The notes: a model not told the origin generated them from the letters alone. 64,000 bases of DNA from Yponomeuta sedellus (GCA_934045075.1 OW203734.1:11171516-11235515), one strand, 5' to 3'; numbered from the stretch's first letter, positions 10,011-21,349 are shown. Translations and numbers: made by a program.

Positions 10011-10319
10011 GAAGCGCTCGTGGCCTAGTCGAACCGAGTGATTGGAATCAATCACTTGAGTTAAGCAAAAACAGGAGCGGTCAGGTGCTGGCTGGGTGGA
10101 CATCCCGCGACTATCGCTTGTGGCATTTTGTCCGAGCGCTTCCGTGCTTCGCAATGCACGTTAAATCGTGGCGGCGCGGCGGTCCTGTACTGGCAGTCGT
10201 TAAGCCATCAGTGACCGTCAGTGACCTTATAGACGGCTTGATAACTTCTGACAGTAAGGTCCGCCACTGTCTTACTATCCTTCACCAACAGCAGTGGGCA
10301 CAAACAAGGGTTGATATCG
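10011..10319 (+). mobile_element. S5 SINE with internal deletions, 11-bp TSD
   Basis: AAATAATACAT occurs at 10000-10010 and 10320-10330. The head begins GAAGCGCTCGTGGCCTAGTC. The body lacks the segment between CCACCAAC and CAGCAGTGGG, which includes the usual GGTGGAGTATGGCC region. Confidence 0.92.
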
Positions 10320-10636
10320 AAATAATACATACAACGGAAATTCTTAGTTTAAAAAACATAACAGACGAAGAAACAGACACAGTTAATATTTTAAAGGCTT
10401 CACATGCTAATGAGTAATAGGCGACCAACTTATAAAAGGAAAATTTCGTACAAAACCATTGAAAATTGCGTTGATGAAGTTGTTAGCTCTGTAAACCAGA
10501 AAAATCCCCTCTCTGTAGAAACCCTAGAATACCCGTGGCCCGACACGTGCTTAACCGGTTTTTATTATTTTTAATTTAGCTTATATAGTAACGTCCAATC
10601 CCACTGTAGTCACAAGAGTATATAATATACTTAGAG

Positions 10637-10697
10637 TATGGCCTTATAATTACCACACGTGCCCTCCGCGGGTTGGCAATTACAAGCGCTTATTCTC
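10637..10697 (-). mobile_element. J SINE fragment
   Basis: GAGTATGGCCTTATAATTACC and GGTTGGCAATTACAAGCGCT match the reversed J body. Confidence 0.5.
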
Positions 10698-10706
10698 ATG
10701 CTTATA

Positions 10707-10868
10707 CTGTGTCCCGCGGTTTATTGATTTTACCATGTGAATAAGATATTTTCCCCGAGTTAAACGTAGCCTATGTGTTAATCCAGGGTGTCAGTAACTC
10801 CATACCAAATTTTATTAAAGTCGCTCCAGCCGTTTAGACGTGAAGAATTTACTAACATACACACCTGT
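10707..10868 (+). mobile_element. dispersed repeat M fragment
   Basis: CCCGCGGTTTATT, ACGTAGCCTATGTGTTAATC and CTCCATACCAAATTTTATTA match a repeat widely seen in arthropods. 13077-13400 is a second copy. Confidence 0.65.
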
Positions 10869-10869
10869 A

Positions 10870-12620
10870 TCTTGGGGAAAGCCAATCTCCATCGGTGGAC
10901 AAAATCGGGTTCATTAATTAGCACGCAATGGACTATTGCACTTAATTTTAAGTATTTTTATGGCATGAAGCGTAGCCAAATCACTTTCATTTTCAGACAT
11001 TTCATTTTCACTTTCTATGAGTAAATTTAGACAACAGGTTATCAGCGCACTTAACAATCAGTGAAGTAAGTAGGTTTTCCTTTTTTTTTTTGCTTTTCTT
11101 GCCAGCATTTATTTAATGTTTCTAGCTAAGTGGTGTATGAGGGTCGACGCGCTCTTGACTGCACTTGCTGATTTTGCACTACTTTAATATCTGAGTAAAG
11201 ATAGACAAACATGAAACCTAATATAATAAACACTGCTTTAACAAGTGAATAACTGAATAGTTTCGTCTACGTACAGTGCGTCGACGCGCGTCGGCTAAGT
11301 CGGCTAACACATTATATTTATGTTATTTGCAATGTTATTTTATTATAAATTATCAAGCATTTTTTTTATTATATACAGTGATATTCGTTTAATGAGTTAC
11401 ATGAGTTCACAACTTATTAATATTAAACTGTGGATAACGTAGTGGACTGCATGTTTGTTAATTCCATAATCTAATTAGTTTTGTAATATGTTAATGTGTA
11501 GTTGTTTGTTGTCCCAAATAAATAAAATAAAATAAAAAATCAGATATTTCTTGAGATTACAGATTCTGATATTTCCAAGATATTGCGCGTTTTATTTTGC
11601 TAAAAGAAAGTTTACAAATTTTAATAATATTGTATGGGAAGCAATGTTCGGATACGATACTAGAACATCGTCTGTAATAAATAATACAGTAGGAGTTAAC
11701 GAAGCTCGGTTGCTGTCGTCGTAACATCTTTATCGAAATGTCTTTATGCGGATGAGTACGTACGTTGACTTTCGTACGTTCTCATTCGCTCGGTTGGTAT
11801 GAATAATATCCGACAAATAACTTGCACAAATAACTTTCGATTTGCAATCGATTTGCAAAATGGACCTTAGTTTAGACAACAAAAAATTTAAAAAGTGCTC
11901 TTACGTGGGTGGACATTTTTTAAACTATATATAACAATTTGAACTCAAATTCGCGCAGTGGGGCCATCCCCACCCAAATTTTAGTTTAAGTTTTTTTGTC
12001 GGGTATTATACCCGGTATAAGTCACACCAGATTTGGTGTTTTAACATATTACTTTGTATTTTTGTGGCCGAACAACTCCACCACCAATAAAATCTCGGTT
12101 ATTATTATCGGTGATCGTGATGAGTTGATGACCGATGGCGCGCGAGGAAAACCTTGCTTTAGGTTATTTACAACGCTTCGAGATGAACCTATTTACCTTA
12201 CAAGTTATTATCTCCTGTCACGATCGTCTTGTAATCTCATTCTAAAACGCATTAACGTCTCTATATTAATCCCATTTGTAGAAGGAAGCAGAAAAAGAAA
12301 GAAACGTACAAAAGAACTTACAAAGGCCGAGGTTTCGACGGGACGAGCAGTAAGACCAAAAAAACTTCTCCAAAAAAACCAACAGGGCTGGAAGGCCGCG
12401 ATGATTGTTTGATGTAGGTATAGTCCAGTCATTAAAGCATTTTTTGACTGATTATCTTGTTCTAAAAGGGCCACAGAAATATTTCGTTTGCCTTTGATAG
12501 TTAAACAACCCGCCTTTGAAGCTTTTTTCAAAACTACGACCAACTAGTGGTGTCGAGATGGGTAACTTATGTTTATTATGGGTTGCCAATCATTCATTAC
12601 AAATAAACTAATTAAAAGTA
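10870..12620. other. unassigned DNA with a LINE-like A-rich tail
   Basis: 11480-11540 reads TTGTTGTCCCAAATAAATAAAATAAAA, like a retroposon 3' end. The region around 12000-12540 is open on both strands for over 110 codons without any recognised domain or initiation context. I do not call a gene. Confidence 0.4.
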
Positions 12621-12632
12621 ACGTAATGGTGG

Positions 12633-12792
12633 ATAAAAAAAGCCTATTCAGAGGCTGAAAATTCCACCCATGCCGGGACTCGAACCCGCGACCTCTAGAG
12701 GCTAGAGCTCTTTATGTAGCTTCTTTATTTTTAGCCACGAAATTATTTTTTTCTAAATTGTCCTTAGCACGGGTTAGTGCAATAAAAATATA
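12633..12792 (+). mobile_element. T SINE inverted dimer, imperfect 10-bp TSD
   Basis: GTAATGGTGG (12623-12632) and GTAATGTTGG (12793-12802) flank it. The left half is reversed T (GCCTATTCAGAGGCTGAAAA ... GGGACTCGAACCCGCGACC). The right half is forward T tail (TTTTTAGCCACGAAATT ... TTGTCCTTAGCACGGGTTAGTGCAATAAAAA). About 30 bp lies between. Confidence 0.8.
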
Positions 12793-12804
12793 GTAATGTT
12801 GGTA

Positions 12805-12850
12805 GATAGATAAATAGAGAACACTTTTATTGGACAACCACTTACTTTGC
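12805..12850 (-). mobile_element. L3 LINE 3'-end fragment
   Basis: GATAGATAAATAGAGAACACTTTTATTGG matches the reversed L3 end seen at 52692. Confidence 0.5.
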
Positions 12851-13076
12851 TTCGGGTAAAGTTGGTTGGGCGTTGGTCTATCTTAAAAGTAAAGTATTCG
12901 ACGATATTATGTGCTATATAGCTGATTCCCCAAAAGTTGTTTAGCCATTTTAATAAGCCTACGACCTGTTATCAGACCTACCAAATGTACCTAAAAAATT
13001 AAATAAAATTTGGTGCAGCAGTTTCTTTCTTTTTAGGAGGTTAACAAACACTCACAGGAAATGTTATTTATACCTA

Positions 13077-13400
13077 TACTAGCTGTGCCCCGCGGTGTTA
13101 CCCTCGGTTTATGTTTGGTAATGTTAAGCCTTCCTCTGATTACCACCGCACAGACGTACATCCTGTGTGGTAACCAACGTAAAACAAGCTTGTCATCTTT
13201 TTCTTTTAAATAAAACATTTTGTAATTGTTTATCGATTCTCCCATGGGAATAACACATTTTCCCGCAGTAAAACGTAGCCTGTTTGTTAATCCAGGGAGT
13301 CAGCTAACTCCATACCAAATTTTACTAAAATCGCTCCGCCCGTTTAGACGAAGAAGTAAAAATTATACACACTCACAACTTTCGCCTGTAAAATATTAGT
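13077..13400 (+). mobile_element. dispersed repeat M, longer copy
   Basis: It starts ACTAGCTGTGCCCCGCGG and contains AAACGTAGCCTGTTTGTTAATCC, CTCCATACCAAATTTTAC and GCCCGTTTAGACG, then ACACACTCACAACTTTCGCC. This is a typical truncated non-LTR-like dispersed repeat; family not resolved. Confidence 0.65.
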
Positions 13401-13634
13401 GTGATGTGATAATATTACTGTAGTGTGATTCGATTGAGCTTGTTACCTGTTTTACATACCTAATATACGAAATAAAACAAACCAGAAAAAATAATTACAA
13501 AAGTACTTTCTCTTGCTCAGTTTATTTACCAACAATTGTCGCAATTCATAAACGTAACTAGCAAAAGCCGTGATGGCTTAATACAATCAAATTTTATTAC
13601 AATACTTTTCGCTTTATACACAAAGAGACCCTGG

Positions 13635-13637
<3 letters not shown>

Positions 13638-13677
<40 letters not shown>
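13638..13677 (+). repeat. (TA)n microsatellite
   Basis: About 20 TA units. Confidence 0.97.
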
Positions 13678-13680
<3 letters not shown>

Positions 13681-14447
13681 TACAGTGCTACACAAGAAAT
13701 AAGTCTCGCAGATGTACCTGCGCAGATGACCAAATTTTGGATGTGCGGCAAGTTGATCGACCAATCAGATAGTTTCATTTTATGGCTGGCCGCGCGCCTT
13801 TGTTGCTATTGGTTGATTCAACGTCATCGATGCAGGTGACTATTAGTTTGGCAATATTAGCGAGAGAATAGGTAGCGCTACTGCGGCAATCAATTCTGCA
13901 CCTTAACCGTATCGGTTAAAGATCATGTTGAATGTACTTATAGCTTCGGGTACTTTCGTTACACTTCTTCCTAGTCTGCGCGAACGTAGATTCCTGAAGG
14001 GACTTTTATGATGTGTAGTACTGTACGATCTATCTGTGTTACTGCAAGATCCGATGTATTTTGATCTACCGCACGTTTAATGCATACGTATTCTATTAGT
14101 ACTAGTCATACGAATATTAGAAGTTCAAGCTTATGTTTGTTTGAAAAAAATTGCCTGATTTATGATTTTAGAGCATAATTAAGGCCATAATTTGCATGTA
14201 ATAAAAAAAAAACAAAATCTTTAATTGATAATGAATTCTCAATTTTTGTTTTCCTACAACAATACCGCTGCAAGTGTTTTTTTTCAAATTTTAAAATTGT
14301 CTGAAACATATAATTAGGATTTTTTTTGCCTATTGGTTAATTTAATTATATTATCAATACTAAAAACGGTTTCGATAATCTAAGTTAAGGAATATGTGCA
14401 TTTAAAATACATGTTAAAACCTAGCAAAGGGAAAGCTAAATGTACCC

Positions 14448-14505
14448 GGAACGCTCTCCGCCTACCCCCTGGGAAACAGGCGTGAGGTTATGTTATTTTA
14501 AACCC
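14448..14505 (+). mobile_element. 3' end of RT-tail LINE
   Basis: CCTACCCCCTGGGAAACAGGCGTGAGGTTATG matches the codons and 3' end of the LINE fragment at 62470-62510. Confidence 0.65.
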
Positions 14506-14835
14506 CTGTGGGTTGAAGACATCGAATTGTTATTGTAAACTATGAATTGAAACTATGAAATGCGGCCCCGTTCCGTCGCAAATGTGACAGCCAATGACCG
14601 ACTTATCAGTTTAGAACCGTCTTCATTCCACGGAATCCGTCGGCAAATCTTAGTATATGCTAATCCGTTTGGGTATTAAGCACTGCCCTTTCTGTCCCAT
14701 TTGTCATCCCTTTACGTACTTAAGTTAAGGGGAAGTTGGACAACATGTCCACCTACCAAGATTCTTGAGAGGTCTCGTGGAGTGCGTTGGCATTGAAACG
14801 GTACCCTAGGAAGGTCCCTCTAGAAGGGTAAGTAC

Positions 14836-15225
14836 AAAACCGGCCAAGTGCGAGTTGGACACGCGCACCGAGGGTTCCGTACAAATTTGGTACAAAGTAG
14901 GTACTTTGTTACAATTATAAATAGTTAAGGAATCGACTCTCGCAGTTTCAACTTCAAAGACATTTTTTTATGATTTGATAACAAATGTATAGTTTTCAGA
15001 TTTTTCCTTTATTTGTAGTTTATGACGATATTATTTCATAGTTCTGGGTCAACAGGAAGTAAAATATGAATTTTGATTTTCTTGAGTGTTAGAATATACG
15101 TCTTTTTGCGGCATACAACTGAGAATGATGATTTGCATTTGATTTTCTCGCCGCTTAAAGGGACGATAGACCTGTGTATACAGTTTTAATTTCAACTTAT
15201 TGTTGCGCAACGCTAAAGCGAGCCT
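14836..15225 (+). mobile_element. dispersed repeat N-type element
   Basis: It opens AAAACCGGCCAAGTGCGAGT and GCGCACCGAGGGTTCCGTAC, a start I know from many moth genomes. It closes near GGGACGATAGACCTGTGTATACAG. No coding potential. Confidence 0.65.
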
Positions 15226-15324
15226 GAATGTGTATTATAATAAATTCCAATTCCAAGAGAAGCCGGGGCCGTCACTTATACTGCTTATACCTTCAAGTAC
15301 GTGGACTATCCACGACTTCTTTAA

Positions 15325-15870
15325 GGCCTGCGCAGACGAGGTACTTTTCTTCCCTGGGGACAAAAGTCCCTCGTCCCTTGGGGTTGTTCCTTGGGGACAA
15401 AAGTCCCTCGTCTGAGCAGCCCTAAACTATAAAAAAATTGCTCCGAGTACTTGTCGCGGACTCAACGCCTACGGTGTGCGGTCATTTGTTTCCCGGAAAT
15501 TGAGTGAAACGTACGCTATAGAAGCAAATATTCGGAGATTACACTGCGTTTTAATTGATGTCAAGTTGAAAAAGAAAAGGCGATTTAAAAGAAAACACCG
15601 AACTTTTGTCCAGTCCGGTCTCTAGATGTCCTCGGGAGGGACTTTTTGTACGGGGTACTTTTAGTCTTTCGTGTGCGTTATACGATACAATTTGTTAGAG
15701 ATCTATATCGACGGACAAAGAACTACCCGGGGGATAGTCCCTCTTCTGCGCAGGCCTTAAAAGAAAACACCGAACTTTTGTCCAGTCCGGTCTCTAGATA
15801 TCCTCGGTAACTTGAAGGACTTTTTGTACGGGGTACTTTTAGTCCTTGTAGTCCCTCGTCTGCGCAGGCC
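15325..15870. mobile_element. MITE Q, copy 1, TTAA-flanked, internally duplicated
   Basis: TTAA is at 15321-15324 and 15871-15874. The ends GGCCTGCGCAGACGAGG and CTCGTCTGCGCAGGCC are inverted. Further end-like copies lie at 15401-15421 and 15735-15756. A block starting TTAAAAGAAAACACCGAAC is repeated at 15586 and 15757. A TTAA target fits piggyBac-type or other TTAA transposons. Confidence 0.75.
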
Positions 15871-15879
15871 TTAACGATC

Positions 15880-16890
15880 TACGAGTATCTTTGTTTCTTC
15901 GACCGCCTCGGTTGGCTCATAACGACCTTCATTAAATACCGGACAGGTACCAGTTTTTTTCCTCGCTCTCATCCAATCATCCACAGTCCTGGCGTGTTAT
16001 TTGCTTGTGTAAATCGCTCCCTAACAACACAACCTGATTTTTTATTACTTACCCATTGGCCACGGCTCTTTGGTCGGAAGAAATATTTGTTCGTAATTAA
16101 TGATAGGACTTGTTGTTGTTTTACTTGGGCACGATTTGTTAATTATTTTTGACTTTTAAATATCTCGACTTTTGTGTTCTGGTTCGGATTCATAAAAAAA
16201 CATAAATAATAATTTGTCTGAAATAGAACTTTGGAATAACTGTATAGCTATAAGAAATGAAAAGAAACTTAAAGAAATCAGTGAATATTATAAATTTAAA
16301 ATTGCAGCCTTATCAGCAGTGTTCTGTTGTGTCTTTTTTCACTTTGGTCTATTCTCTGCGTATCTACTAACAGATGCTAAAAATTTACCTATTTAATAAA
16401 CGGAGTTAGGTGAACCCATAAAGAACTCATCGCTTAAATAAAAGAACTCTGATGAAGGAATGAAAAATTCTGATTCTGAAGAGACTGGATGTATTTCCTT
16501 GTTTGTGATGTCCTGGTTAATGGTAACAGGGCAGCACAGGGTATCCTATTTTGCACAGTGTATCCTATCAAATGTCTTTCGCTCTGTATAAAGACTTTGT
16601 ACACGTTTTCTTACTATCAGGCACGGAGAGAGTCAGGGGAGATGAGTTATTCCTCCTTTTGAAAAGGTAGCCAACTATAACTAATAACAAGGTAACTTAA
16701 ATTGACTGTTATCGACTACGTATGTTCAGTAACAAAGTAATGCGCACCGGATAACTTTTGAAATGTATTATCTAGACAGGTGGGAGCGTGTCAAGCCAAG
16801 TTCGAGTCGAAAAGGGCAGTCCCGGCCGTATGTCTGCTTACACGAAACATTTTGAGGTACTTTTAAAGTATAACCTAAAATATTATAGAT
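15880..16890. other. unassigned DNA
   Basis: No gene is recognised. 16500-16575 holds GATGTCCTGGTTAATGGTAAC and CAGTGTATCCTA, resembling the H SINE body. Confidence 0.4.
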
Positions 16891-16899
16891 CTAGCCAAT

Positions 16900-17112
16900 A
16901 AATAAATAACATAACATTACATTTACATACAGGCACATACATTGATTCTGGCCACACACTAGGATACCCTGTGTCGTGGGAACCAGAAACAACGACATCA
17001 CAAACTTGTAAACATCCAAGACCTGGGTTTTTTTTTTGTTCCCAGCCGGGGATCGAACCCGGGACCTCTTGCATGGTAGGCAGATGCGCTACGCTGTGCG
17101 TCACAGAGGCCG
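16900..17112 (-). mobile_element. G SINE, near full length
   Basis: The reversed copy contains a tRNA-like head (GATGCGCTACGCTGTGCGTC region, B-box complement GGGATCGAACCCGGG), CCAAGACCTGGG, AACATGTTTACA-type body, ACACTAGGATACCCTGTGTC and a GTTATG-type tail. It is related to copies at 1340, 27592, 33603 and 63246. Confidence 0.75.
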
Positions 17113-17206
17113 CTAACTAACAGAATAACTACCACACAACGCAATAACTCGTCCTGTTCGCTTAGCATGCCACGCTCGAGAAATGCCTATCTCTGTGCAA
17201 AACTGT

Positions 17207-17661
17207 AAGGCTGGGCGCATGCTGAGACGCAGGCGACGCAGCACAGCGCAGCGCAGGGCAGCGCAGATTTTGTAAAGCATGGAACGTCATTGAGCTACGT
17301 ACGCTGCGGCACAGGCACGTGCGACGCAGACATGTGTCTGCTCTGCGTTTCGTTGTAGTGCCGGCACAGTTTTCTGCGCGACGCGTGCACGTCGAGGCGT
17401 GCTTAGTATCAATTTTGTTGCAATTACAGAACGTTTAATTGAATTAGTTCGCTGTGAACCTTGTTTGTATGATACAAGTCATCCAGACTATTCAAAAAAG
17501 ACATTGAAATAGTTATTATGGGTGAGAATTGTCAAGGAATGAAGCGAATAGTTGCGTCGTAGCATGCGGTGGGGGTTTATGTCTGGCTCAACTGCCCTGC
17601 CCTGTACTGAACTATGCTGCACTGTGCTGCGTTGCCTGCGTCTCAGCATGCGCCCAGCCTT
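17207..17661. mobile_element. MITE U with ~28-40-bp TIRs, TA-flanked
   Basis: The left end AAGGCTGGGCGCATGCTGAG is mirrored at the right (CTCAGCATGCGCCCAGCCTT). Both flanks show TA. Similarity continues inward through ACGCAGGC(G/A)ACGCAGCACAG. It carries no transposase. Confidence 0.75.
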
Positions 17662-17854
17662 AGTTTCTCTGTTAAGCCCGACATTTCTCGACACTAATAT
17701 GGTGACCGCGTCCGAGATGGAGTCGACGGAGACTTGTCTACAACTGGGTGACATGGCGGCGAGTGAGACACTCATTTTGACATATAATGAAATGAAATGA
17801 TATGAGACCGAGAGATGTCTGGTATCCCACTGGTGTCCCACGGAGGTCAAAACG

Positions 17855-18048
17855 TGCATGCTAAGCATACTGGTCCTAAACTAGGATACCGTGTTTGTGG
17901 TGACCAGGCAAGGAAATCACAAGCATGTATATTCACTCAAGCCAGTGAGTGTCTCGTTGTACCAACATTTGGCTCCCAGCGGGATCCAAACCCACGAACT
18001 CTGGCATGGTAATCAAGAGTGATACCGCTAGACTAACAAGCCAGGTGA
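17855..18048 (-). mobile_element. H SINE (tRNA-derived)
   Basis: Reversed, it has a tRNA-like head (TTGTTAGTCTAGCGGTATCAC, then a B-box-like GTTTGGATCCC) and the body ending GGTATCCTAGTTTAGGACC. It is homologous to 61858-62062. Confidence 0.65.
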
Positions 18049-18968
18049 AGTTTAATTTTGCTTAGCTTGTCATGTCCCCGATTATCTAAAATGACAGATA
18101 GATAAACAAATTTAAAATATAAAAAAAAATCCATGACTGCCTGATTCAAAAAAATAATTGCTATCTAAATGTGACCAATTTTTTTATGAAACCTTTATCA
18201 TTGCTACAGCTCCCTTGTACAGAACGTGGCCCCTTCCCATTTATGTTTTGGATTGATTTTATCCTACACTAAACGTGATGAAAAATTTGGAAAGAATTCT
18301 ACGTATTCTTTACGTTTATGTTTTTGGAATGTAGTGAACTGCAGAGAGTTCTCTCAGAATATAGAGGTTACTCAAAAAATTTTTTTTTTATTCTTTCATA
18401 CTTAGGAAAGCCGGAGTCATATGGAGATTATTTATCAGTTAAAACATTATCTTACCTAATTAACATTAATTACCTTGTCTCCCGTCGTTTCGGCAGCGTT
18501 ATAGTTGCCGTAGTCTCGGGTAGTCTACCCGAGGTAATTATGTTTTACCTAATAAATAATCGCGATTTGACACGTTTAATTTATAACTATGTATGAGTAT
18601 CGCGAATCATTAAGAAATACTGTTATATCGAGAGCCTACAGTCATCTTAACATTACATACTGCACAATTTGAGTGAAAACTCCATTTTATTTTATTTTCA
18701 ATTCTATTCGACGTGATTTCAAATGGGACCCAATGAAGCTTGGCAAATACTCGTACCAGGTGGAGGCCACTGGAGCGTAGGTCAGATGTAAAGCTCGGCT
18801 TGATACGCCTCGCGATTGGCGATACCTCTGAAATAAATTCATCTACAAAAATGTAACTAAAGAACTGAAATTGAAACCACAAAATACCCGACTGATGTGC
18901 GTTAACTACTTAGGAGACGGGACCAAACTAGGTACTTTCCAATTTTGAATTTGTGTCTCGCCAGTTGT

Positions 18969-19213
18969 GCTGTGTGGTGTCGGCCTAGAGAATAGCACCA
19001 ACCCAATTCTTCCTGCGGGTGTCGGCGACTAAGGGACACAAACCGGGGGGTGGGCAGCCGCGCCCCCTGCAGTACAATTCCACCGAACTGCGATTCCCAA
19101 CCCGCATGCCTAGCGTGGGGATTAAGGGCATTACCCCCTATGATAGCACAACGTGGCGCTCTTTAGGGGAGGGCTATGTCCACCAGTGGACTAGTATAGC
19201 CTGACGACGACGA
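18969..19213 (+). mobile_element. B SINE-like element, 7-bp direct repeat
   Basis: CAGTTGT is at 18962-18968 and 19214-19220. The body is typical of B and ends GTCCACCAGTGGACTAGTATAGCC followed by GACGACGAC. Confidence 0.8.
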
Positions 19214-19426
19214 CGACAGTTGTTAATGCAAACCAGTCGAGTAGTTTTTTTTATAATTTTGATTTCAGTTTTTATTTTGTCTTTTTAGTATTTTTTCACA
19301 TTTCTGTGTCATTTGTGCTTATTTCATATAGCCTATGACACTCCCGTAAATACGACGAATCGATTGAGATGTCAAAATCTGATGCTTCGTTAAGGAGTTA
19401 TAGGGAACATAGAATTGGACAAACAT

Positions 19427-19653
19427 TTTTAAAAACCTATTTAGAGGCTAAAAATTTCACCCATGCCGGGATTCGAACCCGCAATCTCTGGCTATCCGTA
19501 CCAGCGCTCTACCAATTGAGCCAATGGGCGACTCACGGCATCAGTGAAATTTCGAACCTCTTTACAATATTCTCTGTATTACGTACAGGCAGCGACATCT
19601 GACTTAAGCAAATTGCATTACTTACAGCCCCGACTACCTACTTTGCAGTTAGG
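19427..19653 (-). mobile_element. T SINE, simple form, 12-bp TSD
   Basis: TTGGACAAACAT is at 19415-19426 and 19654-19665. Reversed, it reads from CCTAACTGCAAAGTAGG through CTGTACGTAATACAGAG, the tRNA-like block with B box GGTTCGAATCCC, and ends exactly at CTCTAAATAGGTTTTTAAAA. It lacks the longer tail seen at 21069. Confidence 0.88.
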
Positions 19654-19661
19654 TTGGACAA

Positions 19662-19682
19662 ACATACATACATACATACGAG
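19662..19682 (+). repeat. (CATA)n tract
   Basis: A short CATA run overlaps the right TSD of the T element. Confidence 0.8.
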
Positions 19683-19843
19683 CCAAATTACACATTACCC
19701 TCTGAAGGTCTACCCGACTATGGCGAAGCTCAAAAGGCGGGAGGAAAACTCTTAAATGCGAAACGAAAATGTAATTTAATTACGCAAGGACTGTATTTCA
19801 TTGCTCTAGGTACACTTTATAGTTTATTATATATAACTATTCG

Positions 19844-20211
19844 CTCGTGGCGCTCGTGGCCTAGGCGAACCGAGTGATTGGAATCAATCACTTGGTTAAG
19901 CAACAACAGGCGCGGTCAGGTACGGGATGGGTGAGCGTCCCGTGACTACCGCTAGTGGCATTTTTCCTAGCGCTTCCGTGCTTCGCAAGGCACGCTAAGC
20001 CGTTGGTGCCGGCTGTCATATAATGGCAGTCGTTAAGCCATGTCAGAGGCCTTATGGGCGGCTTGATAACTTCTGACAGTAAGGCCCGCCACTGTCTTAC
20101 AATCCTCCACCAACCCGGACTTGGCCCCCGTGGTGGAGTATGGCCTAACCTTCCTGCGAGGCAGGAAGAGACCCGTGCCCCAACAGTGGGGACATACAAG
20201 GGATGATAACG
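19844..20211 (+). mobile_element. S5 SINE, full length, 11-bp TSD
   Basis: ATAACTATTCG is at 19833-19843 and 20212-20222. The start CTCGTGGCGCTCGTGGCC shows a small duplication. It ends GGACATACAAGGGATGATAACG. Confidence 0.93.
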
Positions 20212-20371
20212 ATAACTATTCGATCGCAAGGCACTGTGAGAGATGGCATCTAGGGGAAAAGGCTTATACCCAACAGTGGGCAGCGGCGCGGGCTGATGAT
20301 GATGGTAACTTCAGTGTGCATTGCATAGTCGAATAACTTTAGGCTCTAAATAGGTTTTTAAAATTGTCCTT

Positions 20372-20738
20372 GTAATGTTGTATATCTTCTTAAAAATAAT
20401 AAAAACTGGAACGACTTCAATGGTATTGTTATTTTATAATTAAACAGAAAAACTGGATAAAAACGGATAAGTAGGTAAATAGTCAGATCTAAGTAGTCGA
20501 TGGGTAAAGGGAAATCGAAAAATGTCTGACGTAATTTAAATATTTGAAAATAAGATAAGATAAGATAAGAATATTCTTTATTGTACACTGGAAAAACAAC
20601 AAATACAAAACAATTGCAAATATACATAGTACAATTGGCGGCCTTATTGCTAAAAGCAATTTCTTCCAGACAACCTTACGATGGAAAGATAATGGACAGA
20701 AAAAGAAATAAAAATGGTGTAAAGAGGTTTGCACCGTT
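20372..20738. mobile_element. repeat X copy 1 with nested L3 end
   Basis: AACTGGAACGACTTCA, AGAAAAACTGGATAAAAACGG, GGGAAATCGAAAAATGT and TGACGTAATTTAAATATTTG match 58736-58980 in order. Between ATTTGAAAAT and AAAAAGAAATAAAAATGG this copy holds about 130 extra bp, a reversed L3 LINE end (20557-20710). Confidence 0.75.
20557..20710 (-). mobile_element. nested L3 LINE 3' end
   Basis: GATAAGATAAGATAAGAATATTC and TTTATTGTACAC begin the reversed end. GGCGGCCTTATTGCTAAAAG and CTTCCAGACAACCTTACGATGG follow. The second X copy lacks this insert. Confidence 0.7.
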
Positions 20739-20782
20739 ACATCCTTAACACGGGTCAGTGCATTAAAAAGAATTAATCATGT

Positions 20783-21069
20783 GGGTACAACGATATCATT
20801 CCGATGTAAAACCTAACTGCGAAGTAAGGTACTGCAAGTGATGCAAATTACTTCAGCCAGATGTTGCTGCCTGTACGTAATACAGAGAGTATTGTAAAGA
20901 GGTTCGAAATTTCACTGATGCCGGTAAGTCACCCATTAGCTCAGCTAGGAAAGCACTGGCACGGTTAGCCAGAGGTCGCGGGTTCGAGTGCCAGCATGGG
21001 TGGAATTTTTAGCCTCTAAATAGGTTTTTAAAATTGTCCTTAGCATGGGTTAGTGCATTAAAAAGAGTA
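20783..21069 (+). mobile_element. T SINE, full simple form with long tail
   Basis: TAATCATGT is at 20774-20782 and 21070-21078. It has the head CCTAACTGCGAAGTAAGG, CTGTACGTAATACAGAG, the tRNA-like block (TTAGCTCAGCTAGG; GGGTTCGAGTGCC), AGCCTCTAAATAGG and the long tail TTGTCCTTAGCATGGGTTAGTGCATTAAAAA. Confidence 0.85.
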
Positions 21070-21158
21070 TAATCATGTTAGTTACTACCCTCGGCAAAAA
21101 ATTACAAAATAAAATTATGAAGTTACGTTCCAAAATAGGCAAACCAATTATCTATAAT

Positions 21159-21347
21159 ATAAAAATGAATCACTGAATGTGTTGGTAAGCGCAAACCTCG
21201 AGAGCAGCTGAACCGATTTTGTTAATTCTTCTTTTAGATTATTCCTTGAAGTACGAGGCTGGTTCTTACGCAGAGAAAAATAAAAAAATATTAAAGAATC
21301 GACTGTTAGGCGGTACGAAGTTCGCTGGGTCAGCTAGTTTTATATAA
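21159..21347 (+). mobile_element. dispersed repeat fragment ending GGGTCAGCTAGT
   Basis: ATGAATCACTGAATGTGTTGG, AACCGATTTTGTTAATTCTT and the end CGGTACGAAGTTCGCTGGGTCAGC match a moth repeat I recall, class uncertain. Confidence 0.55.
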
Positions 21348-21349
21348 AG

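Larger units (their letters stand above)
20338..20770 (+). mobile_element. T SINE 3' part split by repeat X
   Basis: 20342-20371 is T body (GCTCTAAATAGGTTTTTAAAATTGTCCTT) and 20739-20770 its remaining tail (CCTTAACACGGGTCAGTGCATTAAAAA). Repeat X lies between, with TCCTT at both joints. Confidence 0.75.

Noticed and set aside
11996..12543. Overlapping open frames of 138 and 111 codons
   Set aside because: No domain, no start context and opposite strands open at once; probably chance or an unidentified repeat.
16214..16396. 60-codon frame with a membrane-like segment
   Set aside because: Short, AT-rich and without any family resemblance.
19890..19960. 5S rRNA gene
   Set aside because: Only the 3' half of 5S is recognisable, joined to a SINE body with TSDs; no complete 5S gene is present.
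20940..21003. Possible tRNA gene (TTAGCTCAG ... GGGTTCGAG)
   Set aside because: It is the internal tRNA-like block of a T SINE repeated about ten times in the window, often broken.
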